A stretch of 13,164 bases of DNA from Sphingomonas bacterium (GTDB taxonomy: Bacteria > Pseudomonadota > Alphaproteobacteria > Sphingomonadales > Sphingomonadaceae), in the NCBI GenBank assembly GCA_026785965.1, contig JAJAYY010000233.1, forward strand, positions 1 to 13,164, in the 5' to 3' direction. Numbering within the stretch: the stretch's first letter is position 1; each line of letters opens with the position of its first letter. A program made the position numbers and the translations under genes. Shown here in pieces: positions 7,545 through 13,164 of the stretch. The notes under the pieces were generated by a model that saw only the letters and a list, made by a program, of their open reading frames with translations, was not told the DNA's origin and searched no databases.

Positions 7545-8414
7545 TTAGCCAGCATCATTGCGCAGCCAGTCGAGGATCAGGCGGTTGACCAATGTGGGCC
7601 GTTCGCGGTGGAGGAAATGGCCGCAGCCGGGGACTTCGCGATATTCATAGTCGCCGGTGAACTGGTCGGCCTGCGCCGCCATCGGCACGGCGCGGATATC
7701 GTCGGCGCCGCATAAGGCCAGCGTCGGCACCGCAATCTTGCCTCCGAGCGTGGCGCGCAATTCGTCGAGCGCTGGATCACGAAACGCGGGACTGAAGGCG
7801 GCGCGATAATAACCGATCGCCGCCGCCAGCGCGCCCGGAACCGCGAGGGTCTGCTTGACCTGCGCGACATGATCGCGGTGGTCGAAGCCGGGCGACCAGT
7901 CGGCCCACAGATAATCGATGAACGCGAAATCGTTGGCCGGGACGCTTGCTTCGGCGAGCCCGGGGAGCTGGAAATACCACCAGTGGAAGGCGCGCTTTAT
8001 CTGCGCCGGATCGGCCAGGCTGGCGGCCATCGCAGCGGGGTGAGGGAACGCCATCAGCACCGCGCGGCGGACCAGGTCGGGGTAAAGCGCGAGCACGCCA
8101 TAGCTTAGCGCGGCGCCCCAATCCTGGCCGACCAGGACGCATGGCTCGCCTGGGCTGAGCGCCTCGACCAGCCCGCGTACATCCCGTGCCAGCGTCGCGC
8201 CATCATAGAAGCCGGAGGCCGGGATCTCGCTTGGCGGATAACCGCGCAGGAATGGCGCGACGACGCGGTAGCCGGCGGCGGCAAGCGCGCCGAATTGATG
8301 CTCCCAGGTCCACGCATTGTCGGGAAAGCCGTGGAGCAGGAGCAGCAACGGGCCTTGACCTGCCTCAAGGCAGGCGAAACGCAGCCCATTGGCCTCGATG
8401 ACAAACTCGCGCAT
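7545..8414 (-). CDS. Alpha/beta hydrolase, epoxide hydrolase-like
   Basis: A 289-residue cytoplasmic alpha/beta-fold enzyme. ATG at 8414-8412 has a strong GGGGGAG about 7 bases upstream. An open frame continues to 9095, but that part is low-complexity Arg/Gln-rich shadow and runs antisense to the neighbour gene. Residues 28-31 are HGFP, the oxyanion motif. The nucleophile elbow is GQDWG with Asp98, not Ser. The acid is Asp238 or Asp239 in CGADD, and His266 lies in GCGHF. An Asp nucleophile followed by Trp, a WWYFQLPG cap segment with Tyr147, and Tyr202/203 in IGYYRAAF fit soluble epoxide hydrolases, which open epoxides through a covalent ester using cap tyrosines. The related fluoroacetate dehalogenases usually have Arg after the Asp, so I consider that less likely. 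The substrate is unknown. It is divergent from the small membrane protein gene, whose start lies 90 bp away. Confidence 0.9.
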   Translation of the reverse strand: MREFVIEANGLRFACLEAGQGPLLLLLHGFPDNAWTWEHQFGALAAAGYRVVAPFLRGYPPSEIPASGFYDGATLARDVRGLVEALSPGEPCVLVGQDWGAALSYGVLALYPDLVRRAVLMAFPHPAAMAASLADPAQIKRAFHWWYFQLPGLAEASVPANDFAFIDYLWADWSPGFDHRDHVAQVKQTLAVPGALAAAIGYYRAAFSPAFRDPALDELRATLGGKIAVPTLALCGADDIRAVPMAAQADQFTGDYEYREVPGCGHFLHRERPTLVNRLILDWLRNDAG

Positions 8415-8504
8415 CCCCGCACTCCCCCGGGGGCAAGCGACAGCATAGCCTTGCGGAAAGCAAGCCGCGAGCGCAGGATTCGCGAAACGACCAAGGGGGC
8501 GATG

Positions 8505-8936
8505 ATGGACGACAAGCAAATAGCGACAGCGGTTCCGGGCTGGTTCAGGCCGTTGGCGGGGCTGGCGCTGCTGTGGCAGGCGTTCGGTTGCTACATGTAT
8601 CTGACCCAAATCGGGGCCGATCCAGCGGGCCTGCCGCTCGATCAGCGCGCGATGTGGGACGCGACCCCGAGCTGGATGATCGCGGCCTATGCGGTGGCGG
8701 TGTGGGTCGGGCTGGTCGGGGCCGGGCTGCTGCTGCTGCGGCGCAGGCTGGCGGTGCCACTGCTGCTGATCTCGGTGATCGCGGTGGTGGTGCAATTTTC
8801 GGGACTGCTGCTGGTCCCCGCGCTGCGCCAGATCACGCCCTCGGACGCGCTGGCGATGCCGATCATCATCTTCGTCGTCGCTTACGGCATTTATCACCTC
8901 GCGACGCTGGCGCGGAAGCGCGGCTGGCTGCGCTAG
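8505..8936 (+). CDS. Small four-helix membrane protein of unknown function
   Basis: A 143-residue protein starting MDDKQIATAVPGWFRP. Two ATG codons abut (8502 and 8505). I prefer 8505 because the Shine-Dalgarno AAGGGGG (8493-8499) then lies 5 bases upstream rather than 2. Four hydrophobic segments are visible: PLAGLALLWQAFGCYMYL, SWMIAAYAVAVWVGLVGAGLLLL, LAVPLLLISVIAVVVQFSGLLL and ALAMPIIIFVVAYGIYHLATLA. The chain ends with a basic tail (ARKRGWLR), as expected for a cytoplasmic C-terminus. The loop between helices 1 and 2 carries the phrase AMWDATPSW. Proteins of this size and pattern recur in sphingomonads and are sometimes auto-labelled sugar transporters, but nothing here supports transport. 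It is divergent from the hydrolase, which may share a regulatory region (8415-8504) holding a perfect CCCCCGGGGG palindrome at 8424-8433. I cannot assign a function. Confidence 0.85.
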   Translation: MDDKQIATAVPGWFRPLAGLALLWQAFGCYMYLTQIGADPAGLPLDQRAMWDATPSWMIAAYAVAVWVGLVGAGLLLLRRRLAVPLLLISVIAVVVQFSGLLLVPALRQITPSDALAMPIIIFVVAYGIYHLATLARKRGWLR

Positions 8937-8970
8937 GCGCGGAGCGTTTTTGTTGCGTGAGACGGTCCCA

Positions 8971-9035
8971 GCCCGCACCGCCACCCGGCCACCCACGGCA
9001 CGGTATTTTATGGGTAGCCGGGTGGGGGTGGGGGC
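8971..9035. repeat. Long imperfect inverted repeat between the membrane protein gene and panB
   Basis: The left arm 8971-8995 pairs with the right arm 9011-9035 in nested blocks of 4, 4, 9 and 5 bp, each separated by a single mismatch (22 of 25 positions). The loop is 15 bases (8996-9010) and contains TATTTTA, an AT-rich spot in a GC-rich setting. The longest perfect block is CCACCCGGC / GCCGGGTGG (8981-8989 and 9017-9025). It has no T run after it on either strand, so it is not a standard terminator. It could be a palindromic dispersed repeat, a protein-binding site, or a structured part of the panB leader. Confidence 0.7.
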
Positions 9036-9050
9036 GGAGTTGGCCAAGGT

Positions 9051-9113
9051 TTCGGCGATGCGTAGCATTGTTGGAATGGCAGCGGAGGGCGGCACCGCTT
9101 TCGCATCGGCGAA
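9051..9113 (+). other. Second inverted repeat directly before panB
   Basis: TTCGGCGATGCG (9051-9062) pairs with CGCATCGGCGAA (9102-9113) at 11 of 12 positions. A small nested hairpin, AGCGG (9081-9085) with CCGCT (9095-9099), lies inside the 39-base loop. It ends 20 bases before the panB start and would form an RNA structure just upstream of the ribosome binding site (9124-9128). It may be a leader element for panB or part of one larger palindromic element with the repeat at 8971-9035. Confidence 0.4.
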
Positions 9114-9133
9114 TCACGGCCTAGAAGGCGGGC

Positions 9134-10003
9134 ATGTCCACCTTCACCATCGACAGCGGCACCAGCCGCGCGACGCCATCGCCGGTTCCGGGCAAGCGCA
9201 TGACGGTGCCGGCGATCCGCGCGCGCAAGCAGGGCGGGGTGACCGCCGAGCCGATCGTCATGCTGACCGCTTACACGATGCGCTATGCGCAACTGCTCGA
9301 TCCGCAGTGCGACATGCTGCTGGTCGGCGACAGTTTGGGGCAGGTGATTTACGGGCTGCCGTCGACCGTCCCGGTGAGCCTTGAGATGATGTGCGCGCAC
9401 GGCGCGGCGGTGGTCCGCGGGAGCTGGCACAGCCTGGTCGCGGTCGACATGCCGTTCGGAAGTTATGAAGCCTCGCCCGAACAAGCGTTCGCGTCGGCGG
9501 CGCGGGTGATGAAGGAAAGCGGCTGCGCGGCGGTCAAATTGGAAGGCGGCGAGGCGATGGCGCCGACCATCGCGTTCCTGTCGGCGCGCGGCATCCCGGT
9601 GATCGGCCACGTCGGGCTGACCCCGCAGGCGGTCAACCAGCTGGGCGGCTATGGCGCGCGCGGCAAGACCGAGGCCGAAGCCGAGAAGATCGTCGGGGAC
9701 GCACGCGCGGTGGCCGAGGCGGGGGCTTTTTGCGTCGTGGTCGAGGGCGTGATGGAGGCGATCGCCGACGCCGTGACCAAAGCGATCGCGGTGCCGACGA
9801 TCGGGATAGGCGCGTCGGCCAATTGCGACGGCCAGGTGCTGGTGACCGAAGATATGCTCGGGCTGTTCGAGCGCACGCCGCGGTTCGTCAAACGCTATGA
9901 CGATCTGGCGACGCAGATCGGCGCCGCGGTCGAGATCTATGCGAGCGAAGTGCGGTCGCGGAGCTTCCCGACGGCGGACCAGACCTATCGCCCCAAGGCC
10001 TGA
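9134..10003 (+). CDS. panB: 3-methyl-2-oxobutanoate hydroxymethyltransferase
   Basis: A 289-residue cytoplasmic enzyme that transfers a hydroxymethyl group from 5,10-methylene-tetrahydrofolate to alpha-ketoisovalerate, giving ketopantoate, the first committed step to pantothenate and CoA. ATG 9134 has GAAGG (9124-9128) 5 bases upstream. The TIM-barrel motifs are in order: VGDSLG with Mg-ligand Asp66, VDMPFGSY with Asp105, AVKLEGG with Lys135 and Glu137, GHVGLTPQ (158-165), VVVEGV with the catalytic-base Glu204, and PTIGIGAS (221-228). The N-terminus is some 20 residues longer than in E. coli PanB, with a Thr/Ser/Pro-rich lead before [11 protein letters not shown]. panC and panD are not in the window. 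A small lipoprotein gene starts 11 bases after the stop and is probably co-transcribed. The 197-bp upstream gap holds two inverted repeats that may matter for regulation. Confidence 0.97.
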   Translation: MSTFTIDSGTSRATPSPVPGKRMTVPAIRARKQGGVTAEPIVMLTAYTMRYAQLLDPQCDMLLVGDSLGQVIYGLPSTVPVSLEMMCAHGAAVVRGSWHSLVAVDMPFGSYEASPEQAFASAARVMKESGCAAVKLEGGEAMAPTIAFLSARGIPVIGHVGLTPQAVNQLGGYGARGKTEAEAEKIVGDARAVAEAGAFCVVVEGVMEAIADAVTKAIAVPTIGIGASANCDGQVLVTEDMLGLFERTPRFVKRYDDLATQIGAAVEIYASEVRSRSFPTADQTYRPKA

Positions 10004-10014
10004 GCGACCGACAG

Positions 10015-10380
10015 ATGTCCAACAACCGAAGCACACCGCCGATGCTGCGCATCTCTGCCTTGGCCATGTTGGCGGGAAGTGCGTTGGCCGTGAGCGGTTG
10101 CGTGGCCGGAATTGCGAGCAGCGCGGTCGGCATGGCGGTGCGCGGCGCGCGCGGCGAACCGCAAGCCAATGGCAATTTGCAGCCCGCCGCCAGAGATGCC
10201 TGCAGCGCGCACGCGGCGCAATTTGGCGCGGTGCACATCATCGACATCGAACAACGCACACCAAGCAAGCTGATCGTGTGGGGGACGGTCGACGACGGCC
10301 AGCGCAAAAGGTCGTTCGAATGTTCGTTTGGGACCAAGATCACCGGGTTCACGCTGCGGCCGATCGCGGCGCGCGGTTGA
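10015..10380 (+). CDS. Small lipoprotein with two-cysteine domain
   Basis: A 121-residue protein. A hydrophobic leader ends LAVSGC, a good lipobox, so Cys29 should be lipidated and the protein anchored in the periplasm, probably at the outer membrane. ATG 10015 lies 11 bases after panB, but neither it nor the in-frame ATG 10042 has a strong ribosome binding site. Starting at 10042 gives a more usual 20-residue leader, and the intervening codons include the rare CGA and ACA, so 10042 is a real alternative. The mature part has an Ala-rich linker, then RDACSAHAAQF (Cys63), HIIDIEQRTPSKLIVWGTV, and RSFECSFGTKITGFTLRP (Cys103). This order of cysteines and strands resembles the Gly/Tyr-rich proteins at 1-273 and 2692-3258 without their low-complexity insertion. 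No named function is recognised. Its link to pantothenate synthesis is positional only. Confidence 0.75.
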   Translation: MSNNRSTPPMLRISALAMLAGSALAVSGCVAGIASSAVGMAVRGARGEPQANGNLQPAARDACSAHAAQFGAVHIIDIEQRTPSKLIVWGTVDDGQRKRSFECSFGTKITGFTLRPIAARG

Positions 10381-10431
10381 ACCGAGATTCGGCCCGGTTT
10401 CGCCGGTCCGACCCGGCGTTCGGATGAGTCT

Positions 10432-10459
10432 TTGCCTTTCGCGCCGCGCACGCTAGACG
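10432..10459 (+). promoter_or_regulatory. Possible promoter for the yfgM-bamB unit
   Basis: TTGCCT (10432-10437) and TAGACG (10454-10459) are separated by 16 bases. Both boxes match the sigma-70 consensus only partly, as is common in GC-rich alphaproteobacteria. A start near 10466 would give a leader of about 78 bases. It lies in the 163-bp gap after the small lipoprotein gene, where a new transcription unit would be expected to begin. A GC hairpin (10401-10406 with 10413-10418) lies upstream and could end the panB transcript. Confidence 0.3.
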
Positions 10460-10533
10460 AGGCGCCGCCAGCTGTTGTTCATCCGGGGTGGAGACAATGG
10501 CGCTTACCCGGCACCGCCCCCGCCCGATCACAA

Positions 10534-10546
10534 GAGGACCGACTTG
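10534..10546 (+). promoter_or_regulatory. Ribosome binding site that fixes a TTG start
   Basis: GAGG (10534-10537, within AAGAGGA) lies 6 bases before the TTG at 10544. No ATG or GTG in this frame is comparably placed, and the codons after TTG give a typical amphipathic start (ALPPDTAESFAREVDENLRR). The more upstream TTG at 10475 has no ribosome binding site and would add a Pro-rich stretch. Confidence 0.7.
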
Positions 10547-11254
10547 GCGCTTCCCCCTGATACTGCCGAAAGCTTCGCCCGCGAGGTCGATGAGAATCTC
10601 CGCCGCGACCGGGCGCGCGATGCCGCCAAGCGTTATGGCGGGGTCGCGATCGGCGCGGCGTTGCTGTTCCTCGCCGCGGTTGGTGGCTATCTTTACTGGC
10701 GCGATCGCCAGGAGAAGCAGGCCGCCGCCGGGGTCGAGCAATTGTCGGCCATCCTGCGCGATGTCAGCGAGGGCCGCGCCGCCGCTGCCCCGGCTCAACT
10801 CGACACGCTGCGCCAGTCGGACTCCGAAGGGGTCGCGGCATTGGCCGGCTTCACCCGCGCCGCGCTCGCGCTGCAGGCGAACGATCGCAAGCTCGCCGCG
10901 TCAATTTATGCCGAGATTGCCGCCGATCAGGATTTGGCCAAGCCGCTGCGCGATCTCGCCACGGTGCGCGGCACTGCGCTCGATTATGACGCGCTCAAGC
11001 CCGACCAGGTGATCGCGCGGTTGCAGCCGCTGGCCGAACCCGGACAGCCTTATTTCGGATCGGCCGGCGAGCTGGTCGGAATGGCGCTGATCGCCAAGGG
11101 GCAGAAGAGCGCCGCGGCGCAATTGTTCGCCAAGATCGCGGCCGACAAAACGGTCCCCGAATCCCTTCGCAGCCGCGCGGTCCAGGTCGCCGGCGCGCTT
11201 GGCGTCGACGCCAGCGCTTCGCTTCCCACCGGCTCCGTCCCCGCCGAACAATAG
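10544..11254 (+). CDS. YfgM-like membrane-anchored TPR-type protein
   Basis: A 236-residue protein with a TTG start chosen for its ribosome binding site. Residues 1-30 are a charged cytoplasmic segment (FAREVDENLRRDRARDAAKRYG). Residues 31-51 form one transmembrane helix (GGVAIGAALLFLAAVGGYLYW). The remainder is a helical periplasmic domain with repeated Ala-rich pairs such as ALAGFTRAALALQANDRKLAASIYAEIAAD, which fits the TPR_21 (YfgM) family. In E. coli, YfgM is an inner-membrane protein that associates with SecYEG and the chaperone PpiD and affects periplasmic protein traffic; the same role here is inference. The position directly before bamB and der matches E. coli gene order. The bamB start lies 8 bases after the stop codon, so the two are almost certainly co-transcribed. 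The C-terminal tail (ASASLPTGSVPAEQ) looks disordered. Confidence 0.85.
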   Translation: MALPPDTAESFAREVDENLRRDRARDAAKRYGGVAIGAALLFLAAVGGYLYWRDRQEKQAAAGVEQLSAILRDVSEGRAAAAPAQLDTLRQSDSEGVAALAGFTRAALALQANDRKLAASIYAEIAADQDLAKPLRDLATVRGTALDYDALKPDQVIARLQPLAEPGQPYFGSAGELVGMALIAKGQKSAAAQLFAKIAADKTVPESLRSRAVQVAGALGVDASASLPTGSVPAEQ

Positions 11255-11262
11255 GACTGTCC

Positions 11263-12597
11263 ATGATGCGCAATGTCACTCGTTTCCTGGCCCTTGCCGG
11301 CACCGCCGCGCTGCTTTCGGGCTGCGGCATCATCAACAAGAAGACCAAGTCGACCCCGACGCTGGGCGATCGTGTCGCGGTATTGGTCAATGAGCTCGAC
11401 GTCGCGGTCGATCCCGACATCGCGATCGCGCCGATGACGCTGCCCGCGGCGGTCAGCAACGCCGACTGGAGCCAGTCGGGGGGCAATGCGTCGAAGCTGG
11501 TCGAGCATGTCGCGCTGGGCACCAGCATCGGCCAGGTGTGGTCGGTGACGATCGGCGAGGGCAGCACCAACAGCCGCCGCCTGGGAGGCGGCCCGGTGGT
11601 CGCTGGCGGCAAGGTCTACACGATCGACACGCAGGGCAATGTCCGCGCGTTCGACGCCACCAGCGGCGCCGCGCTGTGGACCGCGCAATTTGGCGACGCC
11701 ACGGAGAAGGGCAGCGCCGATCTGCTCTACGGCGGCGGGGTCGCGGTCGATGGCGGGCGGGTTTACGCGTCGAACGGACTTGGCTTTGTCGCGGCGCTCG
11801 ATGCGGCGACCGGCGCCCCGGCGTGGACGGTCCGCCCCGGCGGCCCGCTGCGCGGCGCGCCGCCCGTCGCCGACGGCAGCGTCTATGTGATCAGCCAGGA
11901 CAATCAGATCTATTCGCTCAAAGCCGCCGACGGCACCACCAGCTGGTCGAACGCCGCCGCACTGGAGATTGCCGGGGTGTTCGGCAACGGATCGCCGGCG
12001 GTCGACCGCGGCACCGTGGTCGCCGGCTTCTCGTCGGGCGAGCTCAATGCCTATCGTTACGAAAACGGCCGCATGGTGTGGCAGGATGCGCTGTCGCGGA
12101 CCTCGATTTCGACCGCGGTCGCGGCGCTGAGCGACATCGATGCCGATCCGGTGATCGCCAATGGCGTGGTCTATGCGCTTGGCCAGGGTGGCCGGATGGT
12201 CGCGCTCGAACTGACCTCTGGACAGCGCATCTGGGAACTCAACATGGCGGGGATCTCAACCCCGTGGGTCGCGGGCGACTGGCTGTTTGCAGTTAATGAC
12301 AAAGCGCAATTGCTCGGTGTCCAGCGGATGACCGGCAAGATTCGCTGGATCAACCAGCTACCGCGGTGGCGCAATGAGAAGAAAAAGAGCGGGGCGATCA
12401 GCTACAAGGGGCCGGTGCTCGCGGGCGACCGGCTGATCGTCGCCGGGACCAATGGCGCGCTGATCAACGTCAACCCGACCAACGGCAGTTTCCAGTCGCA
12501 GACCGAGGTCGGCGGAGCGGTCCGCTTTCAGCCGGTGGTCGCTGGCGGGACGATGTATCTGCTGACCGATGCCGGTCGGCTGATCGCCTACCGCTAA
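11263..12597 (+). CDS. bamB: Outer membrane protein assembly factor BamB
   Basis: A 444-residue lipoprotein of the BAM complex, which folds beta-barrel proteins into the outer membrane. ATG 11263 has AGGA (11253-11256) 6 bases upstream; ATG 11266 is also possible. The leader ends LLSGC, a classic lipobox with Cys21. The mature part is a beta-propeller of PQQ-like repeats, each with the pattern of Thr/Ser-Gly followed by a Trp. Visible units include TSGAALWTAQFGD, TGAPAWTVRPGG, DGTTSWSN, NGRMVWQDAL, SGQRIWELNM and TGKIRWINQL, with a final degenerate NGSFQSQTEVGG, consistent with eight blades. The segment just after the lipobox (residues 22-60) is a linker. A periplasmic PQQ dehydrogenase is unlikely, since the catalytic residues are absent and the lipoprotein leader and yfgM/der neighbours fit BamB. 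It is somewhat longer than E. coli BamB (392 residues). Confidence 0.93.
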   Translation: MMRNVTRFLALAGTAALLSGCGIINKKTKSTPTLGDRVAVLVNELDVAVDPDIAIAPMTLPAAVSNADWSQSGGNASKLVEHVALGTSIGQVWSVTIGEGSTNSRRLGGGPVVAGGKVYTIDTQGNVRAFDATSGAALWTAQFGDATEKGSADLLYGGGVAVDGGRVYASNGLGFVAALDAATGAPAWTVRPGGPLRGAPPVADGSVYVISQDNQIYSLKAADGTTSWSNAAALEIAGVFGNGSPAVDRGTVVAGFSSGELNAYRYENGRMVWQDALSRTSISTAVAALSDIDADPVIANGVVYALGQGGRMVALELTSGQRIWELNMAGISTPWVAGDWLFAVNDKAQLLGVQRMTGKIRWINQLPRWRNEKKKSGAISYKGPVLAGDRLIVAGTNGALINVNPTNGSFQSQTEVGGAVRFQPVVAGGTMYLLTDAGRLIAYR

Positions 12598-12641
12598 AGG
12601 CCGATCCACGCCGCGAGGATCGCGCGCGGGGAGGATGTGGG

Positions 12642-12686
12642 GCCGCCCCAAGGTTGACGCTATCGTCTGAGGCGGGCAGGGGCGGC
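12642..12686 (+). promoter_or_regulatory. Inverted repeat covering the der ribosome binding site
   Basis: GCCGCCCC (12642-12649) pairs perfectly over 8 bp with GGGGCGGC (12679-12686), with a 29-base loop. The right arm includes the G-rich ribosome binding site (AGGGG, 12678-12682) and ends 2 bases before the der ATG at 12689. In the RNA this stem would hide the site and lower der translation relative to bamB. The loop contains TTGACG (12653-12658), which may be a -35 box of a separate promoter, though I see no matching -10. Confidence 0.35.
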
Positions 12687-12688
12687 GC

Positions 12689-13164
12689 ATGCCCCATCGC
12701 ACCGTCGCCATCGTCGGCCGTCCCAACGTCGGCAAATCGACGCTGTTCAATCGCCTGGTCGGCAAGCGCGTCGCGCTGGTCGACGATCGCCCCGGAGTGA
12801 CCCGCGACCGGCGCGAGGGCGAAGGGCATCTGCTCGGGCTCGAATTTCGCGTCATGGACACCGCCGGGTTCGAGGATGAGGATCCCAATTCGCTCCCCGG
12901 GCGGATGCGCCAGCAGACCGAGGCCGCGGTGCGCGAGGCCGATGTCGCCTTGTTCATGATCGACGGGCGCGAGGGACTGACCCCGCTCGACGAGGAAATC
13001 GCGCGCTGGCTGCGGAGCGAGAACACCCCGGTGATCGTCGCCGCCAACAAGGCCGAGGGCAGGGCCGCCGAGGCCGGCCGGATGGAAGCGTTCGCGCTCG
13101 GCTTTGGCGAGCCGTTCGCGCTGTCGGCCGAGCATGGCGAGGGGCTGGTCGACCTGTTCGAGGC
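12689..13164 (+). CDS. der: Ribosome assembly GTPase Der (EngA), 5' part
   Basis: The first 158 codons are visible; the gene continues past the window. Der is a double-GTPase protein that acts in maturation of the 50S ribosomal subunit. The first G domain is nearly complete: P-loop GRPNVGKS (about 9-16), switch I GVTRD, DTAGFED for G3, NKAE for G4 and SAEHGEGL for G5. The start at ATG 12689 gives [17 protein letters not shown], the usual distance to the P-loop. The second G domain and the KH-like domain should lie outside the window. The 91-base gap from bamB holds an inverted repeat over the ribosome binding site. Gene order yfgM-bamB-der is as in E. coli, so read-through from the upstream unit is likely. 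Confidence 0.96.
   Translation, partial: MPHRTVAIVGRPNVGKSTLFNRLVGKRVALVDDRPGVTRDRREGEGHLLGLEFRVMDTAGFEDEDPNSLPGRMRQQTEAAVREADVALFMIDGREGLTPLDEEIARWLRSENTPVIVAANKAEGRAAEAGRMEAFALGFGEPFALSAEHGEGLVDLFE

Noticed and set aside
8415..9095. N-terminal extension of the hydrolase frame by 227 codons
   Set aside because: The extension is Arg/Gln/His-rich, runs antisense to the membrane protein gene, and ATG 8414 has a strong ribosome binding site and gives the normal family length.
10401..10420. GC hairpin after the small lipoprotein gene as a terminator
   Set aside because: The 6-bp stem is followed by only two T bases, so I mention it as a possible stop for the panB transcript but do not call it a terminator.
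12689..13164. The G4 motif of Der reads NKAE rather than NKxD
   Set aside because: To my knowledge this variant in the first G domain is common among alphaproteobacterial Der proteins, and all other G motifs are intact, so it is not a sign of inactivation.

Overview
The window is GC-rich, densely packed chromosomal DNA. Gene content, codon use and gene order point to an alphaproteobacterium of the Sphingomonadales (Sphingomonas-like). This is an inference from protein character and synteny, since the window holds no rRNA gene. There are ten complete protein-coding genes and two partial ones. I see no tRNA or rRNA gene, no CRISPR array, no phage gene and no transposase. Most of it is core or near-core genome rather than an accessory island.

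Layout. Positions 1-273 hold the 3' end of a Gly/Tyr/Asn/Gln-rich exported protein, followed by a good intrinsic terminator. A prolyl oligopeptidase lipoprotein (364-2538) follows, then a complete paralogue of the first protein (2692-3258), so the peptidase sits between two related low-complexity genes. GMP synthase guaA (3353-4930) comes next. It converges, with only 7 bp between stop codons, on a Tat-exported nitroreductase-fold protein of Acg type (4938-6032, minus). A DUF418 (YeiB-like) membrane protein (6259-7497, plus) is divergent from that gene and converges on an epoxide-hydrolase-like alpha/beta hydrolase (7545-8414, minus). The hydrolase is divergent from a four-helix membrane protein (8505-8936).

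The right third is a plus-strand biosynthetic and envelope block. It holds panB (pantothenate and CoA synthesis), a small lipoprotein, a YfgM-like membrane-anchored TPR-type protein with a TTG start, the outer-membrane assembly lipoprotein bamB, and the start of the ribosome-assembly GTPase der, cut by the window edge. The order yfgM-bamB-der is the same as in Escherichia coli, which supports all three calls.

How the genes relate. guaA and panB are housekeeping nucleotide and cofactor genes. The YfgM-like protein and BamB act in export and outer-membrane protein assembly, and Der acts in 50S subunit maturation. The peptidase, nitroreductase and hydrolase look like independent catabolic or detoxifying enzymes. 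No obvious new multi-gene system is present. The observation I find most worth following is a small two-cysteine exported domain that appears three times here: twice with a prion-like Gly/Tyr/Asn/Gln-rich insertion in one loop, and once in compact form as the lipoprotein after panB. Other points are a long imperfect inverted repeat before panB, an 8-bp inverted repeat that could hide the der ribosome binding site, and a near-perfect 16-bp palindrome upstream of the second Gly/Tyr-rich gene.
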